Shown in pieces: positions 1-8,620 of a DNA stretch of 64,000 nt. The DNA is from an uncultured Eubacteriales bacterium (GTDB lineage: Bacteria; Bacillota; Clostridia; Oscillospirales; Acutalibacteraceae). Within the stretch, counting starts at the first letter, position 1. Each line of letters starts with the position of its first letter. Position numbers and translations under genes: made by a program. The stretch lies in contig CAKSTF010000007.1 of the NCBI GenBank assembly GCA_934491515.1, positions 1 to 64,000 on the forward strand. The letters are read 5' to 3'. The notes beneath the pieces are model-generated. The model saw only the letters and a program-made list of their open reading frames with translations. It was not told the origin of the DNA and ran no database searches.

Positions 1-484
1 CGGTAGAGCAATGAGCCCTGTGCGCGGTGCCGAAAGCATCGTTAACAAATATGTCGGCAAGGGAACCGAGTTCCTTTGAAAATTCTTCGCCGTTCTTGGT
101 TTCTTCCGCCTTGTAACGGGTGTTCTGGAGAAGAACTACATCGCCGTCTTTCATTGCAGCAACGGCAGCCTTTGCGTTTTCACCTACAACGTTGTCATCA
201 GCAGCAAAAACCACTTCCTTACCGAGAAGTTCGGAAAGGCGTTTTGCAACTGGTGCCAAAGAAAGTTCGGGCTTGGGTTCACCCTTGGGTTTACCGAGAT
301 GCGAGCAAAGGATTACCTTGCCGCCGTCTGCAATAAGTTTTTTAATGGTGGGAAGCGCCGCAACTATACGGCTTTCATCTGTAATAACGCCCTCTTTAAG
401 CGGAACGTTGAAGTCACAGCGGACAAGCACGCGTTTGCCTTTGGCGTTAATGTCGTCAACTGTTTTTTTGTTTAACATACTCAT
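1..484 (-). CDS. pgk: phosphoglycerate kinase, N-terminal part (cut by window edge)
   Basis: Glycolytic enzyme that transfers phosphate from 1,3-bisphosphoglycerate to ADP in the cytoplasm. About 161 N-terminal residues are present; the rest lies left of the window. The translation shows the substrate-binding stretch [11 protein letters not shown] near residues 22-32, [16 protein letters not shown] near 60-75, and [13 protein letters not shown] close to the edge, all typical of the family's N-terminal domain. The start at 484 (reading [11 protein letters not shown]) follows an AAAGGATG ribosome binding site by about 11 nt; a second in-frame ATG at 478 is possible. A good sigma-A promoter lies at 538-566, so the gene can be transcribed independently of trmL upstream. 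Confidence 0.95.
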   Translation of the reverse strand, partial: MSMLNKKTVDDINAKGKRVLVRCDFNVPLKEGVITDESRIVAALPTIKKLIADGGKVILCSHLGKPKGEPKPELSLAPVAKRLSELLGKEVVFAADDNVVGENAKAAVAAMKDGDVVLLQNTRYKAEETKNGEEFSKELGSLADIFVNDAFGTAHRAHCST

Positions 485-537
485 ACTGAAATACATCCTT
501 TCAAACAATTTACCTGTAAAAACAAAACTACGTTTAT

Positions 538-566
538 ATTTTAACATAATTTTCCAAACCTTTCAA
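538..566 (-). promoter_or_regulatory. sigma-A promoter of pgk
   Basis: On the minus strand: -35 TTGAAA (561-566), 17-nt spacer, -10 TAAAAT (538-543). It sits about 55 nt upstream of the pgk start codon. Confidence 0.7.
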
Positions 567-583
567 TAAAAAGATTTGGGAAA

Positions 584-1090
584 TTATATAATATCTTCCC
601 ATCTGTAATTGTGAAGTTCACCAAAATTCTGCAGACGCGGATAATTCCACTGCCTTAGCGTTTCATAAACCGCAACAGCCACGGAATTTGAAAGATTAAG
701 GCTTCTAATCTCGTCGCCCATAGGTATTCTTACGCAGCGATCGGGATTTTTAATTAAAAGTTCTTCCGGTAAACCTTTTGTTTCTTTGCCGAAAACAAGG
801 TAACAGTTATCGGGATAATTAACATCCGAATGAACCGTGCGGCCCTTGGTTGTAAAGAAAAAGAATTCGCCGCTGTTTTTTGCGAAAAACTCTTCGGTAT
901 TTTCATAGTAAGTTATATCAAGAAAATGCCAGTAATCAAGTCCTGCGCGTTTTAGTTTTTTATCGTCAATTTTAAAACCCATAGGTCCCACAAGATGAAG
1001 TCTGGCGCCGGTTGCAGCGCAGGTACGCGCAACGTTGCCGGTGTTTTGAGGAATCTCGGGTTCTATCATAACAATGTTTATTGTTGCCAT
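584..1090 (-). CDS. trmL: tRNA (cytidine(34)-2'-O)-methyltransferase, SPOUT family
   Basis: Predicted SAM-dependent enzyme that 2'-O-methylates the wobble base of leucine tRNAs. The protein (about 168 residues) carries the knotted SPOUT features: INIVMIEPEIPQNTGNVART at the N-terminus, LVGPMGF near residue 35, YLVFGKETKGLP near 100, and RIPMGDEIRSLNLSNSVAV near 120-138. The frame is open to 1135, but the start at 1090 is preferred because a GGGTGATA ribosome binding site lies just upstream and family members start at this point. The upstream part of the open frame overlaps the promoter at 1106-1135. It stands alone before pgk, with about 100 bases between. Confidence 0.93.
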   Translation of the reverse strand: MATINIVMIEPEIPQNTGNVARTCAATGARLHLVGPMGFKIDDKKLKRAGLDYWHFLDITYYENTEEFFAKNSGEFFFFTTKGRTVHSDVNYPDNCYLVFGKETKGLPEELLIKNPDRCVRIPMGDEIRSLNLSNSVAVAVYETLRQWNYPRLQNFGELHNYRWEDII

Positions 1091-1105
1091 ATTATCACCC
1101 GAAAT

Positions 1106-1135
1106 ATTATAACTATTAACTTTACCGATTGTCAA
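1106..1135 (-). promoter_or_regulatory. sigma-A promoter of trmL
   Basis: Minus strand: -35 TTGACA (1130-1135), 18-nt spacer, -10 TATAAT (1106-1111), about 16 nt before the preferred start codon. Confidence 0.65.
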
Positions 1136-1141
1136 GCAAAT

Positions 1142-1170
1142 GAATAAAGTATGATTTTAAGGCTAAAATA
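1142..1170 (+). promoter_or_regulatory. possible forespore (sigma-F/G type) promoter of spoVAC-spoVAD
   Basis: GAATA (1142-1146), 14-nt spacer and GGCTAAAATA (1161-1170) resemble a forespore sigma-factor promoter. In Bacillus the spoVA operon is sigma-G dependent. No sigma-A promoter is evident here. This is a by-eye match only. Confidence 0.3.
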
Positions 1171-1190
1171 CCGAAAAAGGAGTGGCGTTT

Positions 1191-1628
1191 ATGGAAGTTA
1201 AAGAATATCAGGCGGCTGTGAAAAAGATTTCTGCAAATTCACCGAAGTTGAAAGATTATATACTGAGTTTCCTTGTGGGCGGAACGATATGCGTGATAGG
1301 GCAGTGGCTTTTTGAAATGCTGCGCGCGTGTGACCTTTCCGAAAAAACAATAAACGCCGCGGTGCCTTCAATACTTGTGGCAGCAGCGGCAATTCTTACG
1401 GGACTCGGTATATTTGATAAGATTGCCAAGCATGCGGGTGCCGGTACACTGGTCCCGATAACAGGTTTTGCAAATGCCGTTGTATCGCCTGCGATAGAAT
1501 TCAAAAACGAGGGTTTTGTTTTGGGTGTAGGCGCAAACATTTTTAAAATAGCAGGTCCCGTAATTCTTTACGGCACAGCGGCAAGTGTGATATACGGACT
1601 GATTTATTATATTGTTAAGATGTTTTGA
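1191..1628 (+). CDS. spoVAC: stage V sporulation protein AC
   Basis: Membrane component of the SpoVA channel, which moves dipicolinic acid into the forespore and releases it at germination. The 145-residue protein has hydrophobic segments near residues 22-43, 55-75 and 113-140 and the family stretch AGTLVPITGFANAVVSPAIEFKNEG (split here only for description). The start at 1191 follows an AAAGGAGTGG ribosome binding site; the open frame runs three codons further up, but those lie in that site. spoVAD begins before or at the end of this gene, so the two are translationally linked. The usual third gene, spoVAE, does not follow. Confidence 0.93.
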   Translation: MEVKEYQAAVKKISANSPKLKDYILSFLVGGTICVIGQWLFEMLRACDLSEKTINAAVPSILVAAAAILTGLGIFDKIAKHAGAGTLVPITGFANAVVSPAIEFKNEGFVLGVGANIFKIAGPVILYGTAASVIYGLIYYIVKMF

Positions 1629-1636
1629 GGTGCGAT

Positions 1637-2662
1637 ATGGCAAAAAGAATTGGCAGTTACACGATAATTACCGAAAATAAGCCCTCCTTTGCAGGGTACG
1701 GCAGCGTTGCCGGCAAAAAAGAAGGGCAGGGGCGGCTGGGAACCGAATTTGATAAAGTGTGTAAAGATATCAGATTCGGAGAAAAATCATACGAAAAAGC
1801 CGAAAGTCGTATGCAGAAGATCGCTCTGCAGGAAGCAATGAAAAAAGCGGATGTAAACGAAAACGATATAAATGTAATTCTTGCAGGAGATTTGCTTAAC
1901 CAGTGTATCGGCAGTTCTTTCGGTATGCGCGGATCGGGCATACCGCTTATAGGTATATACGGCGCCTGTTCCACAATGGCCTTGGGTATTGCCGTTGCGG
2001 CACTGCTTACCGACAGCGGCGCTGCCGATACGGCGGCGGCCGTTACATCGTCGCATTTTTGTTCCGCAGAAAGACAATATCGCTTTCCGCTTGAATACGG
2101 CAGCCAAAGAACACCTACGGCTCAATGGACCGTAACGGCATCGGGCGCTTCCGTAATAAAAAGAGGCAGTGGGGAAAAACCATACGTTGCCGCTGTCACT
2201 TTCGGTAAAATAGAGGACCTTGGAATTAAAGACGCAAACAATATGGGCGCTGCTATGGCGCCGAGCGCTTATTCAACATTTAAGGCGTATTTTAAAGATA
2301 CAGGTACCACCCCGGAAGATTATGATGTGATTTTTACCGGTGATCTCGGTAAAGTCGGCAGCGAACTATTGTATATGCTGGCCGAAAAAGACGGATATGA
2401 TTTAAGATGCAGGCATAACGATTGCGGACTGATGATATTTGATCTTGATAAGCAGGACGTTCATGCAGGCGGTTCCGGCTGCGGCTGCAGTGCGGCGGTG
2501 CTTAATTCCTTTATAATGCACCGTTTTGAAGACGGAAGTTTTAAAAATGTATTGTTTATGTCTACGGGAGCCCTTCTTTCTCCGACTTCTACGTTGCAGG
2601 GAGAGAGTATCCCCGGTATTTCACACCTTATTAACATTAAGGTTGACAAACAGAAAAGTTAA
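1637..2662 (+). CDS. spoVAD: stage V sporulation protein AD
   Basis: Cytosolic, thiolase-fold component of the SpoVA machinery that binds dipicolinic acid. The protein (342 residues from this start) matches the family along its length: TENKPSFAGYGSVAGKKEGQ near residue 9, an early DxxF region, LAGDLLNQCIGSSF near 85, IYGACSTMA near 108, and GGSGCGCSAAVLNSF near 285. The start at 1637 is chosen because GAGGTG lies 4 nt before it; the open frame extends to 1625 in overlap with spoVAC. A terminator at 2684-2716 closes the two-gene unit, leaving no room for spoVAE. Confidence 0.95.
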   Translation: MAKRIGSYTIITENKPSFAGYGSVAGKKEGQGRLGTEFDKVCKDIRFGEKSYEKAESRMQKIALQEAMKKADVNENDINVILAGDLLNQCIGSSFGMRGSGIPLIGIYGACSTMALGIAVAALLTDSGAADTAAAVTSSHFCSAERQYRFPLEYGSQRTPTAQWTVTASGASVIKRGSGEKPYVAAVTFGKIEDLGIKDANNMGAAMAPSAYSTFKAYFKDTGTTPEDYDVIFTGDLGKVGSELLYMLAEKDGYDLRCRHNDCGLMIFDLDKQDVHAGGSGCGCSAAVLNSFIMHRFEDGSFKNVLFMSTGALLSPTSTLQGESIPGISHLINIKVDKQKS

Positions 2663-2683
2663 AAGTATAATCTAAATAACAAC

Positions 2684-2716
2684 AAAACCCTGTCATAAAA
2701 AAAGACGGGGTTTTCT
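2684..2716 (+). terminator. rho-independent terminator after spoVAD
   Basis: Stem AAAACCCTGTC (2684-2694) pairs with GACGGGGTTTT (2704-2714) with one G-U pair, followed by T-rich sequence. It directly precedes mgtE; I see no M-box riboswitch in the space. Confidence 0.8.
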
Positions 2717-2737
2717 GTTTGAAAGGTGGCGATTACA

Positions 2738-4114
2738 GTGGAAGAAATGATACTTGATGAAATTCTTGAACTGATTAAAGAACGGAAATTCGGTAAACTT
2801 AAATCCGTGATTTCCGACCTTCAACCGCCCGATATCGCTCTTATTTTTGAAGAGGTTCCCGAAAGGGACATTACGCTTATTTTCCGCCTTTTGCCGAAAG
2901 AACTTGCAGCGGATGTTTTTGTTGAAATGGAGACCGATAAGCAGCAATTGCTTATAGAGGCGTTCAGCGATAAAGAACTTCGCGAAGTAATGGACGAACT
3001 TTTTATGGATGATACGGTTGATATCATTGATGAAATGCCTGCTACCGTTGCAAAGCGAATCTTACGGCAGACCGATCCGAACACAAGGAAAATGATAAAT
3101 CAACTGCTGGCGTACCCTGATGACAGCGCGGGCAGTATTATGACGACCGAATATATTGACCTTAAAAAGGATATGACGGTTGATAATGCATTTGACCGTA
3201 TAAGAAAAATCGGTTTTGACAGTGAAGAGATATACACCTGTTACGTTATTGACCGCAGCCGCAGACTTCTGGGCACCGTTTCGGTAAGACAGTTACTTCT
3301 AAATGAAAAAGATTGTCTTATAGCGGATATAATGGACGAAAATGTAATTTGTGCCCAAACGCTTGACGATAAGGAAGAAGTTGCCTTAAAATTTGAGCAT
3401 TACGATGTAATGGCGCTGCCGGTTGTTGATACCGAAAACCGTCTTGTCGGTGTTATTACGGTTGACGACGCTATCGACGTTATGCAGGAAGAGGCCACCG
3501 AAGATATCGAAAAAATGGCGGCTATTCTTCCGAGTGAGCACAGTTATTTTAAAACGAGCGTTGCGGAAACGTTCCACGCACGAATACCGTGGCTGCTGTT
3601 CCTTATGATTTCCGCCACGTTTACGGGCAGTATCATTTCAGGGTTTGAGGATAAACTTAAGATATTTTCCGCACTTATTGCCTTTATACCTATGCTTATG
3701 GATACGGGCGGAAACAGCGGAAGCCAGTCTTCAGTTACCGTTATACGCGCTATTTCAACGGGCGATATTGATTTTTCGGATATACTTAAAGTCCTGTGGA
3801 AAGAAGTACGCGTGGCGTTTTGCTGTGCCGGTGTTCTGGCACTTGTCAATGCGGTAAAACTTTTTGTTGTGGACAACCTGATTTTTCACAACTTCGATTC
3901 GGAAAAACAACTTGTTGAAATCACCGTTGTTTGCCTGACCCTTTTCTGTACGGTTATTTTTGCGAAAGTTATCGGTTCCATGCTTCCTATCCTTGCAAAG
4001 AAGGTCGGTTTTGATCCGGCTGTTATGGCAAGTCCGCTTATTACTACAATAGTCGATGCAATTTCACTGCTTATATACTTCGCGTTCGCAGCATTGCTTT
4101 TAGGGCGGGTATAA
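2738..4114 (+). CDS. mgtE: magnesium transporter MgtE
   Basis: Homodimeric Mg2+-gated channel for magnesium uptake across the cytoplasmic membrane. Domain order is typical: N-terminal superhelical domain (about residues 1-125), a pair of CBS domains (about 130-250), then five transmembrane helices (about 280-458). The selectivity-filter region DTGGNSGSQSSVTVIRA is near residue 325. The frame is open from a GTG at 2726, but GTG 2738 (MEEMILDEILEL) lies about 8 nt after GAAAGGTGG and is the better start. It stands alone between two terminators. Length is normal for the family. Confidence 0.95.
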   Translation: MEEMILDEILELIKERKFGKLKSVISDLQPPDIALIFEEVPERDITLIFRLLPKELAADVFVEMETDKQQLLIEAFSDKELREVMDELFMDDTVDIIDEMPATVAKRILRQTDPNTRKMINQLLAYPDDSAGSIMTTEYIDLKKDMTVDNAFDRIRKIGFDSEEIYTCYVIDRSRRLLGTVSVRQLLLNEKDCLIADIMDENVICAQTLDDKEEVALKFEHYDVMALPVVDTENRLVGVITVDDAIDVMQEEATEDIEKMAAILPSEHSYFKTSVAETFHARIPWLLFLMISATFTGSIISGFEDKLKIFSALIAFIPMLMDTGGNSGSQSSVTVIRAISTGDIDFSDILKVLWKEVRVAFCCAGVLALVNAVKLFVVDNLIFHNFDSEKQLVEITVVCLTLFCTVIFAKVIGSMLPILAKKVGFDPAVMASPLITTIVDAISLLIYFAFAALLLGRV

Positions 4115-4144
4115 GTTTGTTTTGAATTGCTGCAAAACCCATAA

Positions 4145-4174
4145 AAAACACCTACGCTTCGGCGTAGGTGTTTT
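4145..4174. terminator. bidirectional terminator between mgtE and the P-type ATPase
   Basis: Perfect 13-bp stem AAAACACCTACGC / GCGTAGGTGTTTT closed by a UUCG tetraloop, with A and T tracts on the two sides. It serves both convergent genes. Confidence 0.9.
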
Positions 4175-4177
4175 GCG

Positions 4178-6772
4178 TTATATTTTAAGTTTAGGCAAAA
4201 GCCATTTAAGCAGTTCACCGAAAGGAATTATCGCAAGCGAAAGTGCGAGCGCGGTAAAGAATTTTCCGGCGGAAAGTATTGTAAGCCCGAAAACAAATCC
4301 GGCAGGTGTAAGCACTAAGAACATTGATATGAACAGAACAACTGCCGAAGAATAATTCATAAACGGATTAGACTTGAAATCGGTTTTCAAAATGCTTTTA
4401 TTGCTTTTTATGTTGTATGAATGGAATATCTGCGACATGGAAACCGTGGCAAAAGTCATTGTAACGGCACAGGTCTGACTTACGGAGTTGCCTATTATAA
4501 AGGATAATATTCCCGTAACGGTAAGGAAAACAGCGTAAGCAGCAATGGAAATAATACTGTGGAAATCAAACAGTTTGCCGTTTAATGTAATGGGCTTTTG
4601 TTTCATTACGGAGCGCTCGGAGCGTTCCGTCGCAAGAGATATTGCAGGCGCGCAGTCGGTCAGCAGGTTTATCCATAAAAGCAACACTGCAGCAAGCGGC
4701 GGAAAACCGAATATCGAAAGGCAGATAATATATATAAGAATTTCAGAGAAATTACAACCTAAAAGATAGTATATTGCTTTTTTAATATTCTCAAAAAGAC
4801 CGCGGCTTTCTTCTATGGCATGCACAAGATAACGGAAGTTATTCTCTTCGATTACCATATCTGCCGTGCCGCGTGCAACATCGGTGCCCTTGGTTCCCAT
4901 AACGCATCCCACGTCCGCAGCGTTAAGCGCATCGGCATCCTCGGTATTATCGCCGGTTACGGTGACAAGTTGTCCGCGTGATTGCCATGCGGATATTACA
5001 CGCAATTTATGCGCAGGAGTGATTCTTGCATAAACGCTGTAATCGGCAACCTTGCTTTTCAACTCTTCATCGGTAAGTTCGTCAAGTTCGGCGCCGGTTA
5101 CGGCCTCGGAATTATCGGTTAAAATGCCTATTTGCTTTGCTACCGCCACTGCCGTGGCAAGACTGTCGCCGGTCATCATTACCGTTCGTATGCCTGCTTT
5201 TGTGCAAACGCGAATACCCTCAACAGCACCGCTGCGAGGCGGGTCGTTAAGACCTAAAAGAGCAACAAACGTAAGATTTGTTTCAATGTTTTCAGGCGAT
5301 GGGTTTGCAGGTATTTCGTCAAGTTCCTTTATGGCTATACAAAGCACACGCAGCCCTTTTTCCGACATCTCCGCCCACTTTGCACGGATCTTGTCCGTGT
5401 TACAGTTAAGACAGTTCGGTATTACCGATTCGGGTGCGCCTTTTACAACGGCCAACGGTCTGCTGTTAATCATATTTACGGTCGTCATGGTTTTGCGCGT
5501 GGTATCAAAAGGTATTACGGTAAGACGCGGACACATTTTTTCAAGCGTAAGCCTGTCGGCGTTGCAGTACTTAAGCGAAGCCGCGTCAATAGCCTGTTCC
5601 GTGGCGTCGTTCTGTAATGTAGAGCAAAGCGCCGCAAGACGAATGGTCAGAATATCTTTTTCGTTTATGGAATTTTCGCCTAAAACAACGGTCCGATCGC
5701 CGTCGAACACATCGGTAAGTTCCATTTCGCTTTTTGTTAAAATGCCCGTTTTGTCAGCGCAGATAACATTTGTTTTACCGAGGAGTTCAAGCACCTTTGA
5801 TTTCTTGATTATTATGCGGTCGTGAACTATGCGTTCAATGCCAAGCGCTACTACTATGACGGCAATTGCGGGCAGGCTTTCGGGTATTGCAGCAACCGCA
5901 AGCGCCAGGGTATTGGAAAGCATGGTTACAGTAAGCTGTGCAAAGGGAACAGAAGTGTGCAGGTTGCGCAATATTCCGATAACGAACGCAGCGCAGCAAA
6001 GCACAATGATTATTGAATTTATAATTTTTTCGGCAGAAATAAGGGAAGAATTTATCGGGAGTTCACCACCGCCCGACTGCTCGGCAAGCGAATTTGTTTT
6101 GCCGAGTTCCGTATTCCTTCCGGTATCGGTTACAACCGCCTTTGCCGTGCCGGAAACAACGCTTGAACCGGCAAATACCATATTGCCGCGTTTAAATACC
6201 GGTGTGATGTCCTCATATAAAACCGCAGCGCGTTTTTCAACGGGGAAACTTTCACCGGTAACCGCAACTTCATTTGTGCGGAAATTATCCGAAGAAATAA
6301 GTCTTGCGTCGGCGGTGATGTAATCGCCCTCGCTTAAAAGAAGTATGTCGCCGGGTACGAGCAGCTCGGAAGAAATCTGCTTTTCAAGACCGTCGCGAAG
6401 CACGGTTACATTAGGATTTACGGCATCGTTCAGCTTTTCTTCCGCCACAATGCTTCTGTACTTATAAAATCCTGTTATAAGCGAGTTAAGTATGAGTATC
6501 GCGATTATCAGGACGGGTTCGAATATGCCTACATTATCATAGAAGAAGCCGAGCAGCAGGGAAAGCAGGGAAATCGCTGCCAAAAAATAATAAAGTTTGT
6601 TGTTAAGCGCGGATAAAAAGCAGTTGACGAATTTAATCTTATCCTTACTTCCGGTACGGTTTTTGCCGAAAATCGAAAGTCTTTCATCTGCAACGCCGCT
6701 TAACAGACCCTTATTTGGGTCAACATCAAGTTCCTTTAAAACAAATACGGAATCGGTATTATGCCAAATCAT
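4178..6772 (-). CDS. cation-translocating P-type ATPase, probably P2A calcium type, with altered motifs
   Basis: ATP-driven cation pump (864 residues) in the cytoplasmic membrane. Visible parts: N-terminal cation-ATPase domain; membrane segments near 58-100 and 250-312; actuator loop TGES at 172-175; membrane motif PESLP at 297-301 (usually PEGLP); phosphorylation site DKTGILT with Asp340 (usually DKTGTLT); KGAPE near 444; TGDS at 534-537; hinge GDNTEDADAL at 607-616 (usually GDGxNDxxAL); then C-terminal helices with N674/E677 and N702/D706 in the positions of SERCA calcium ligands. The ion specificity is inferred from those residues. It follows glyA by a few bases and is probably cotranscribed. 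The changed motifs may lower or alter activity. Confidence 0.85.
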   Translation of the reverse strand: MIWHNTDSVFVLKELDVDPNKGLLSGVADERLSIFGKNRTGSKDKIKFVNCFLSALNNKLYYFLAAISLLSLLLGFFYDNVGIFEPVLIIAILILNSLITGFYKYRSIVAEEKLNDAVNPNVTVLRDGLEKQISSELLVPGDILLLSEGDYITADARLISSDNFRTNEVAVTGESFPVEKRAAVLYEDITPVFKRGNMVFAGSSVVSGTAKAVVTDTGRNTELGKTNSLAEQSGGGELPINSSLISAEKIINSIIIVLCCAAFVIGILRNLHTSVPFAQLTVTMLSNTLALAVAAIPESLPAIAVIVVALGIERIVHDRIIIKKSKVLELLGKTNVICADKTGILTKSEMELTDVFDGDRTVVLGENSINEKDILTIRLAALCSTLQNDATEQAIDAASLKYCNADRLTLEKMCPRLTVIPFDTTRKTMTTVNMINSRPLAVVKGAPESVIPNCLNCNTDKIRAKWAEMSEKGLRVLCIAIKELDEIPANPSPENIETNLTFVALLGLNDPPRSGAVEGIRVCTKAGIRTVMMTGDSLATAVAVAKQIGILTDNSEAVTGAELDELTDEELKSKVADYSVYARITPAHKLRVISAWQSRGQLVTVTGDNTEDADALNAADVGCVMGTKGTDVARGTADMVIEENNFRYLVHAIEESRGLFENIKKAIYYLLGCNFSEILIYIICLSIFGFPPLAAVLLLWINLLTDCAPAISLATERSERSVMKQKPITLNGKLFDFHSIISIAAYAVFLTVTGILSFIIGNSVSQTCAVTMTFATVSMSQIFHSYNIKSNKSILKTDFKSNPFMNYSSAVVLFISMFLVLTPAGFVFGLTILSAGKFFTALALSLAIIPFGELLKWLLPKLKI

Positions 6773-6775
6773 AAT

Positions 6776-8020
6776 TTAACCCTCGCTGTATATAGGGAAT
6801 TTTGCACAAAGTTCTGTAACGGCTTTTGAAACTGCAGCCCTTTTTCCTTCAAAATCTGTAATGCAGTCGGTAATGAAATCGGCAATAAGTTCCATTTCCG
6901 GCTCTTTAAATCCGCGCGTTGTAACAGCCGGAGTACCTATGCGAAGTCCGCTTGTTATGAAGGGGCTGAGTGGCTCGTTCGGGATAGTATTTTTGTTTGC
7001 GGTTATATGAACTTCGTCAAGATTGGTTTCAAGCTGCTTACCTGTAATACCGAACTTTGTAAGTTTCAGAAGTATAAGGTGATTGTCGGTGCCGCCGGAG
7101 ACAAGATCAACACCTCTTGCCGTCAGAGCATTTGCAAGGCAGGCGGCATTTTTAACTATCTGTGTCTGATAGTTTTTAAATTCGTCGGTAAGCGCTTCAC
7201 CCAGTGCAACCGCTTTGCCTGCTATTATGTGCATAAGCGGCCCGCCCTGCGTTCCGGGGAAGATGGCCTTGTCTATCTGTTTGGCAAGTGATTCTTTACA
7301 AAGAATCATACCGCCGCGAGGGCCGCGGAGGGTTTTGTGGGTTGTTGTGGTAACAACGTCGGCATAGGGTACGGGCGAGGGGTGAAGACCTGCCGCAACA
7401 AGACCTGCAATATGCGCCATATCAACCATAAGGTAAGCGCCGACTTCGTCCGCAATTTCGCGGAATTTTGCAAAGTCGATAACGCGCGGATACGCGCTTG
7501 CACCTGCGATTATCATTTTCGGTTTGCATTCGTGTGCTATCTTGCGTACTTCATCGTAATCAATGGTTTCTGTTTCTTTGTTAACGCCGTACGGTACAAC
7601 TTTAAAATATTTGCCGGATATGTTCACGGGTGAACCGTGGGAAAGATGTCCGCCTTCGGAGAGGTTCATTCCCATTACAGTATCACCCGGATTTAAAAGC
7701 GCAAAGAAAGCGGCAAGGTTAGCATTTGCACCGCTGTGAGGCTGAACATTGGCGTGTTCGGCACCGAAAAGTTTCTTTGCACGTTCGCGTGCAATATTCT
7801 CTACAACATCCACGCATCCGCATCCGCCGTAATATCTTTTTGAAGGATACCCTTCGGCATATTTATTGGTTAATATGCCGCCGCAGGCAAGCAAAACCGC
7901 TTTTGAAACTATATTTTCGGAAGCAATAAGTTCAATGTTATTGCGCTGCCGCGCAAGTTCGGCATTGCAGGCGTTGCCAACTTCCGGATCAATGCCGGCA
8001 AGCGTTTCGAAAAAGTTCAT
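6776..8020 (-). CDS. glyA: serine hydroxymethyltransferase
   Basis: PLP enzyme interconverting serine and glycine while loading one-carbon units on tetrahydrofolate. Length 414 residues is normal. The PLP lysine is K229 in [21 protein letters not shown] (95-101) and [13 protein letters not shown] (54-66) are family signatures. The start at 8020 follows AGGAGTGG. A strong sigma-A promoter lies at 8058-8086. The P-type ATPase gene begins 3 nt after its stop codon, an unusual partner for glyA. Confidence 0.97.
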   Translation of the reverse strand: MNFFETLAGIDPEVGNACNAELARQRNNIELIASENIVSKAVLLACGGILTNKYAEGYPSKRYYGGCGCVDVVENIARERAKKLFGAEHANVQPHSGANANLAAFFALLNPGDTVMGMNLSEGGHLSHGSPVNISGKYFKVVPYGVNKETETIDYDEVRKIAHECKPKMIIAGASAYPRVIDFAKFREIADEVGAYLMVDMAHIAGLVAAGLHPSPVPYADVVTTTTHKTLRGPRGGMILCKESLAKQIDKAIFPGTQGGPLMHIIAGKAVALGEALTDEFKNYQTQIVKNAACLANALTARGVDLVSGGTDNHLILLKLTKFGITGKQLETNLDEVHITANKNTIPNEPLSPFITSGLRIGTPAVTTRGFKEPEMELIADFITDCITDFEGKRAAVSKAVTELCAKFPIYSEG

Positions 8021-8057
8021 CAGTAACCACTCCTGTAATATTTTAAATATTTAAAAT

Positions 8058-8086
8058 ATAATACCATCTAAACGCCGCTTTGTCAA
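8058..8086 (-). promoter_or_regulatory. sigma-A promoter of glyA
   Basis: Minus strand: -35 TTGACA (8081-8086), 17-nt spacer, -10 TATTAT (8058-8063). Confidence 0.8.
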
Positions 8087-8140
8087 CAATGCCGAAAATG
8101 CATATATTCATACTTTTTTGAATATTTTTTGCTTATTTCC

Positions 8141-8169
8141 TTGCAAACAGTGCCCGTTTATAGTATAAT
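8141..8169 (+). promoter_or_regulatory. sigma-A promoter of the nusB operon
   Basis: -35 TTGCAA (8141-8146), 17-nt spacer, -10 TATAAT (8164-8169), 50 nt before nusB. It is divergent from the glyA promoter and is the only clear promoter for the ten genes that follow. Confidence 0.8.
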
Positions 8170-8218
8170 ATCAGTAAATTGCGGCCATGTTCTTATGTGG
8201 CTTGAAAGCAGGTGTACT

Positions 8219-8620
8219 ATGACAAGAAGGGAAGCACGCGAATCTGCGTTCATCCTTGTTTTTGAAAAGGAACTTAACAATTCACCCACAGAGGAACTTT
8301 TGGAATTGGCTGAAAACTGTTCCGAGATCGAGACGGACGATTATTCAAAATCGGCTTTTACCGGTGTGTACGATAATCTTTCCGAAATTGACAAAACGAT
8401 ATCCGAATATGCCGTTTCTTGGAACATCAGGCGTATATCCAAAACAGCGCTTGCGGCGCTGCGCCTTGCTATATACGAGATCAATTATGCCGATGATATC
8501 CCGATTTCCGTTTCCATAAATGAAGCGGTTGAACTTATGAAAAAATATGCCACAAAGGACGATGCTTCTTTTGTAAACGGCATACTTTCTTCCGTGGCCA
8601 AGGCAAAAGAAAATGCCTGA
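8219..8620 (+). CDS. nusB: transcription antitermination protein NusB
   Basis: RNA-binding antitermination factor that acts with NusE (S10) on rRNA operons. The protein is 133 residues; it begins MTRREARESAFILVFE and ends with the helical bundle signature ALRLAIYEINYADDIPISVSINEAVELMKKY (shown in family alignments). The start at 8219 is chosen over upstream in-frame ATGs because GAAAGCAGGTG lies just before it and the family begins here; the upstream codons fall in the promoter. The next gene overlaps it by 8 nt, the first link in a tightly coupled operon. Confidence 0.95.
   Translation: MTRREARESAFILVFEKELNNSPTEELLELAENCSEIETDDYSKSAFTGVYDNLSEIDKTISEYAVSWNIRRISKTALAALRLAIYEINYADDIPISVSINEAVELMKKYATKDDASFVNGILSSVAKAKENA

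Noticed and set aside
120..569. 149-residue plus-strand open frame opposite pgk
   Set aside because: It is the complement of the pgk coding sequence and its promoter; pgk is unmistakable on the other strand.
2663..2737. Possible M-box or other magnesium riboswitch before mgtE
   Set aside because: The gap is only 75 nt and is filled by the spoVAD terminator.
5052..5825. 257-residue plus-strand frame opposite the P-type ATPase
   Set aside because: A Ser/Pro-rich shadow of the ATPase codons with no ribosome binding site or family resemblance.
6505..6530. GGGTTCGAAT, resembling a tRNA T-loop
   Set aside because: It is inside the ATPase coding sequence with no acceptor or anticodon stems around it.
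8035..8062. AT-rich near-palindrome after the glyA promoter
   Set aside because: Simple AT repetition around the -10 region, without a specific pattern.
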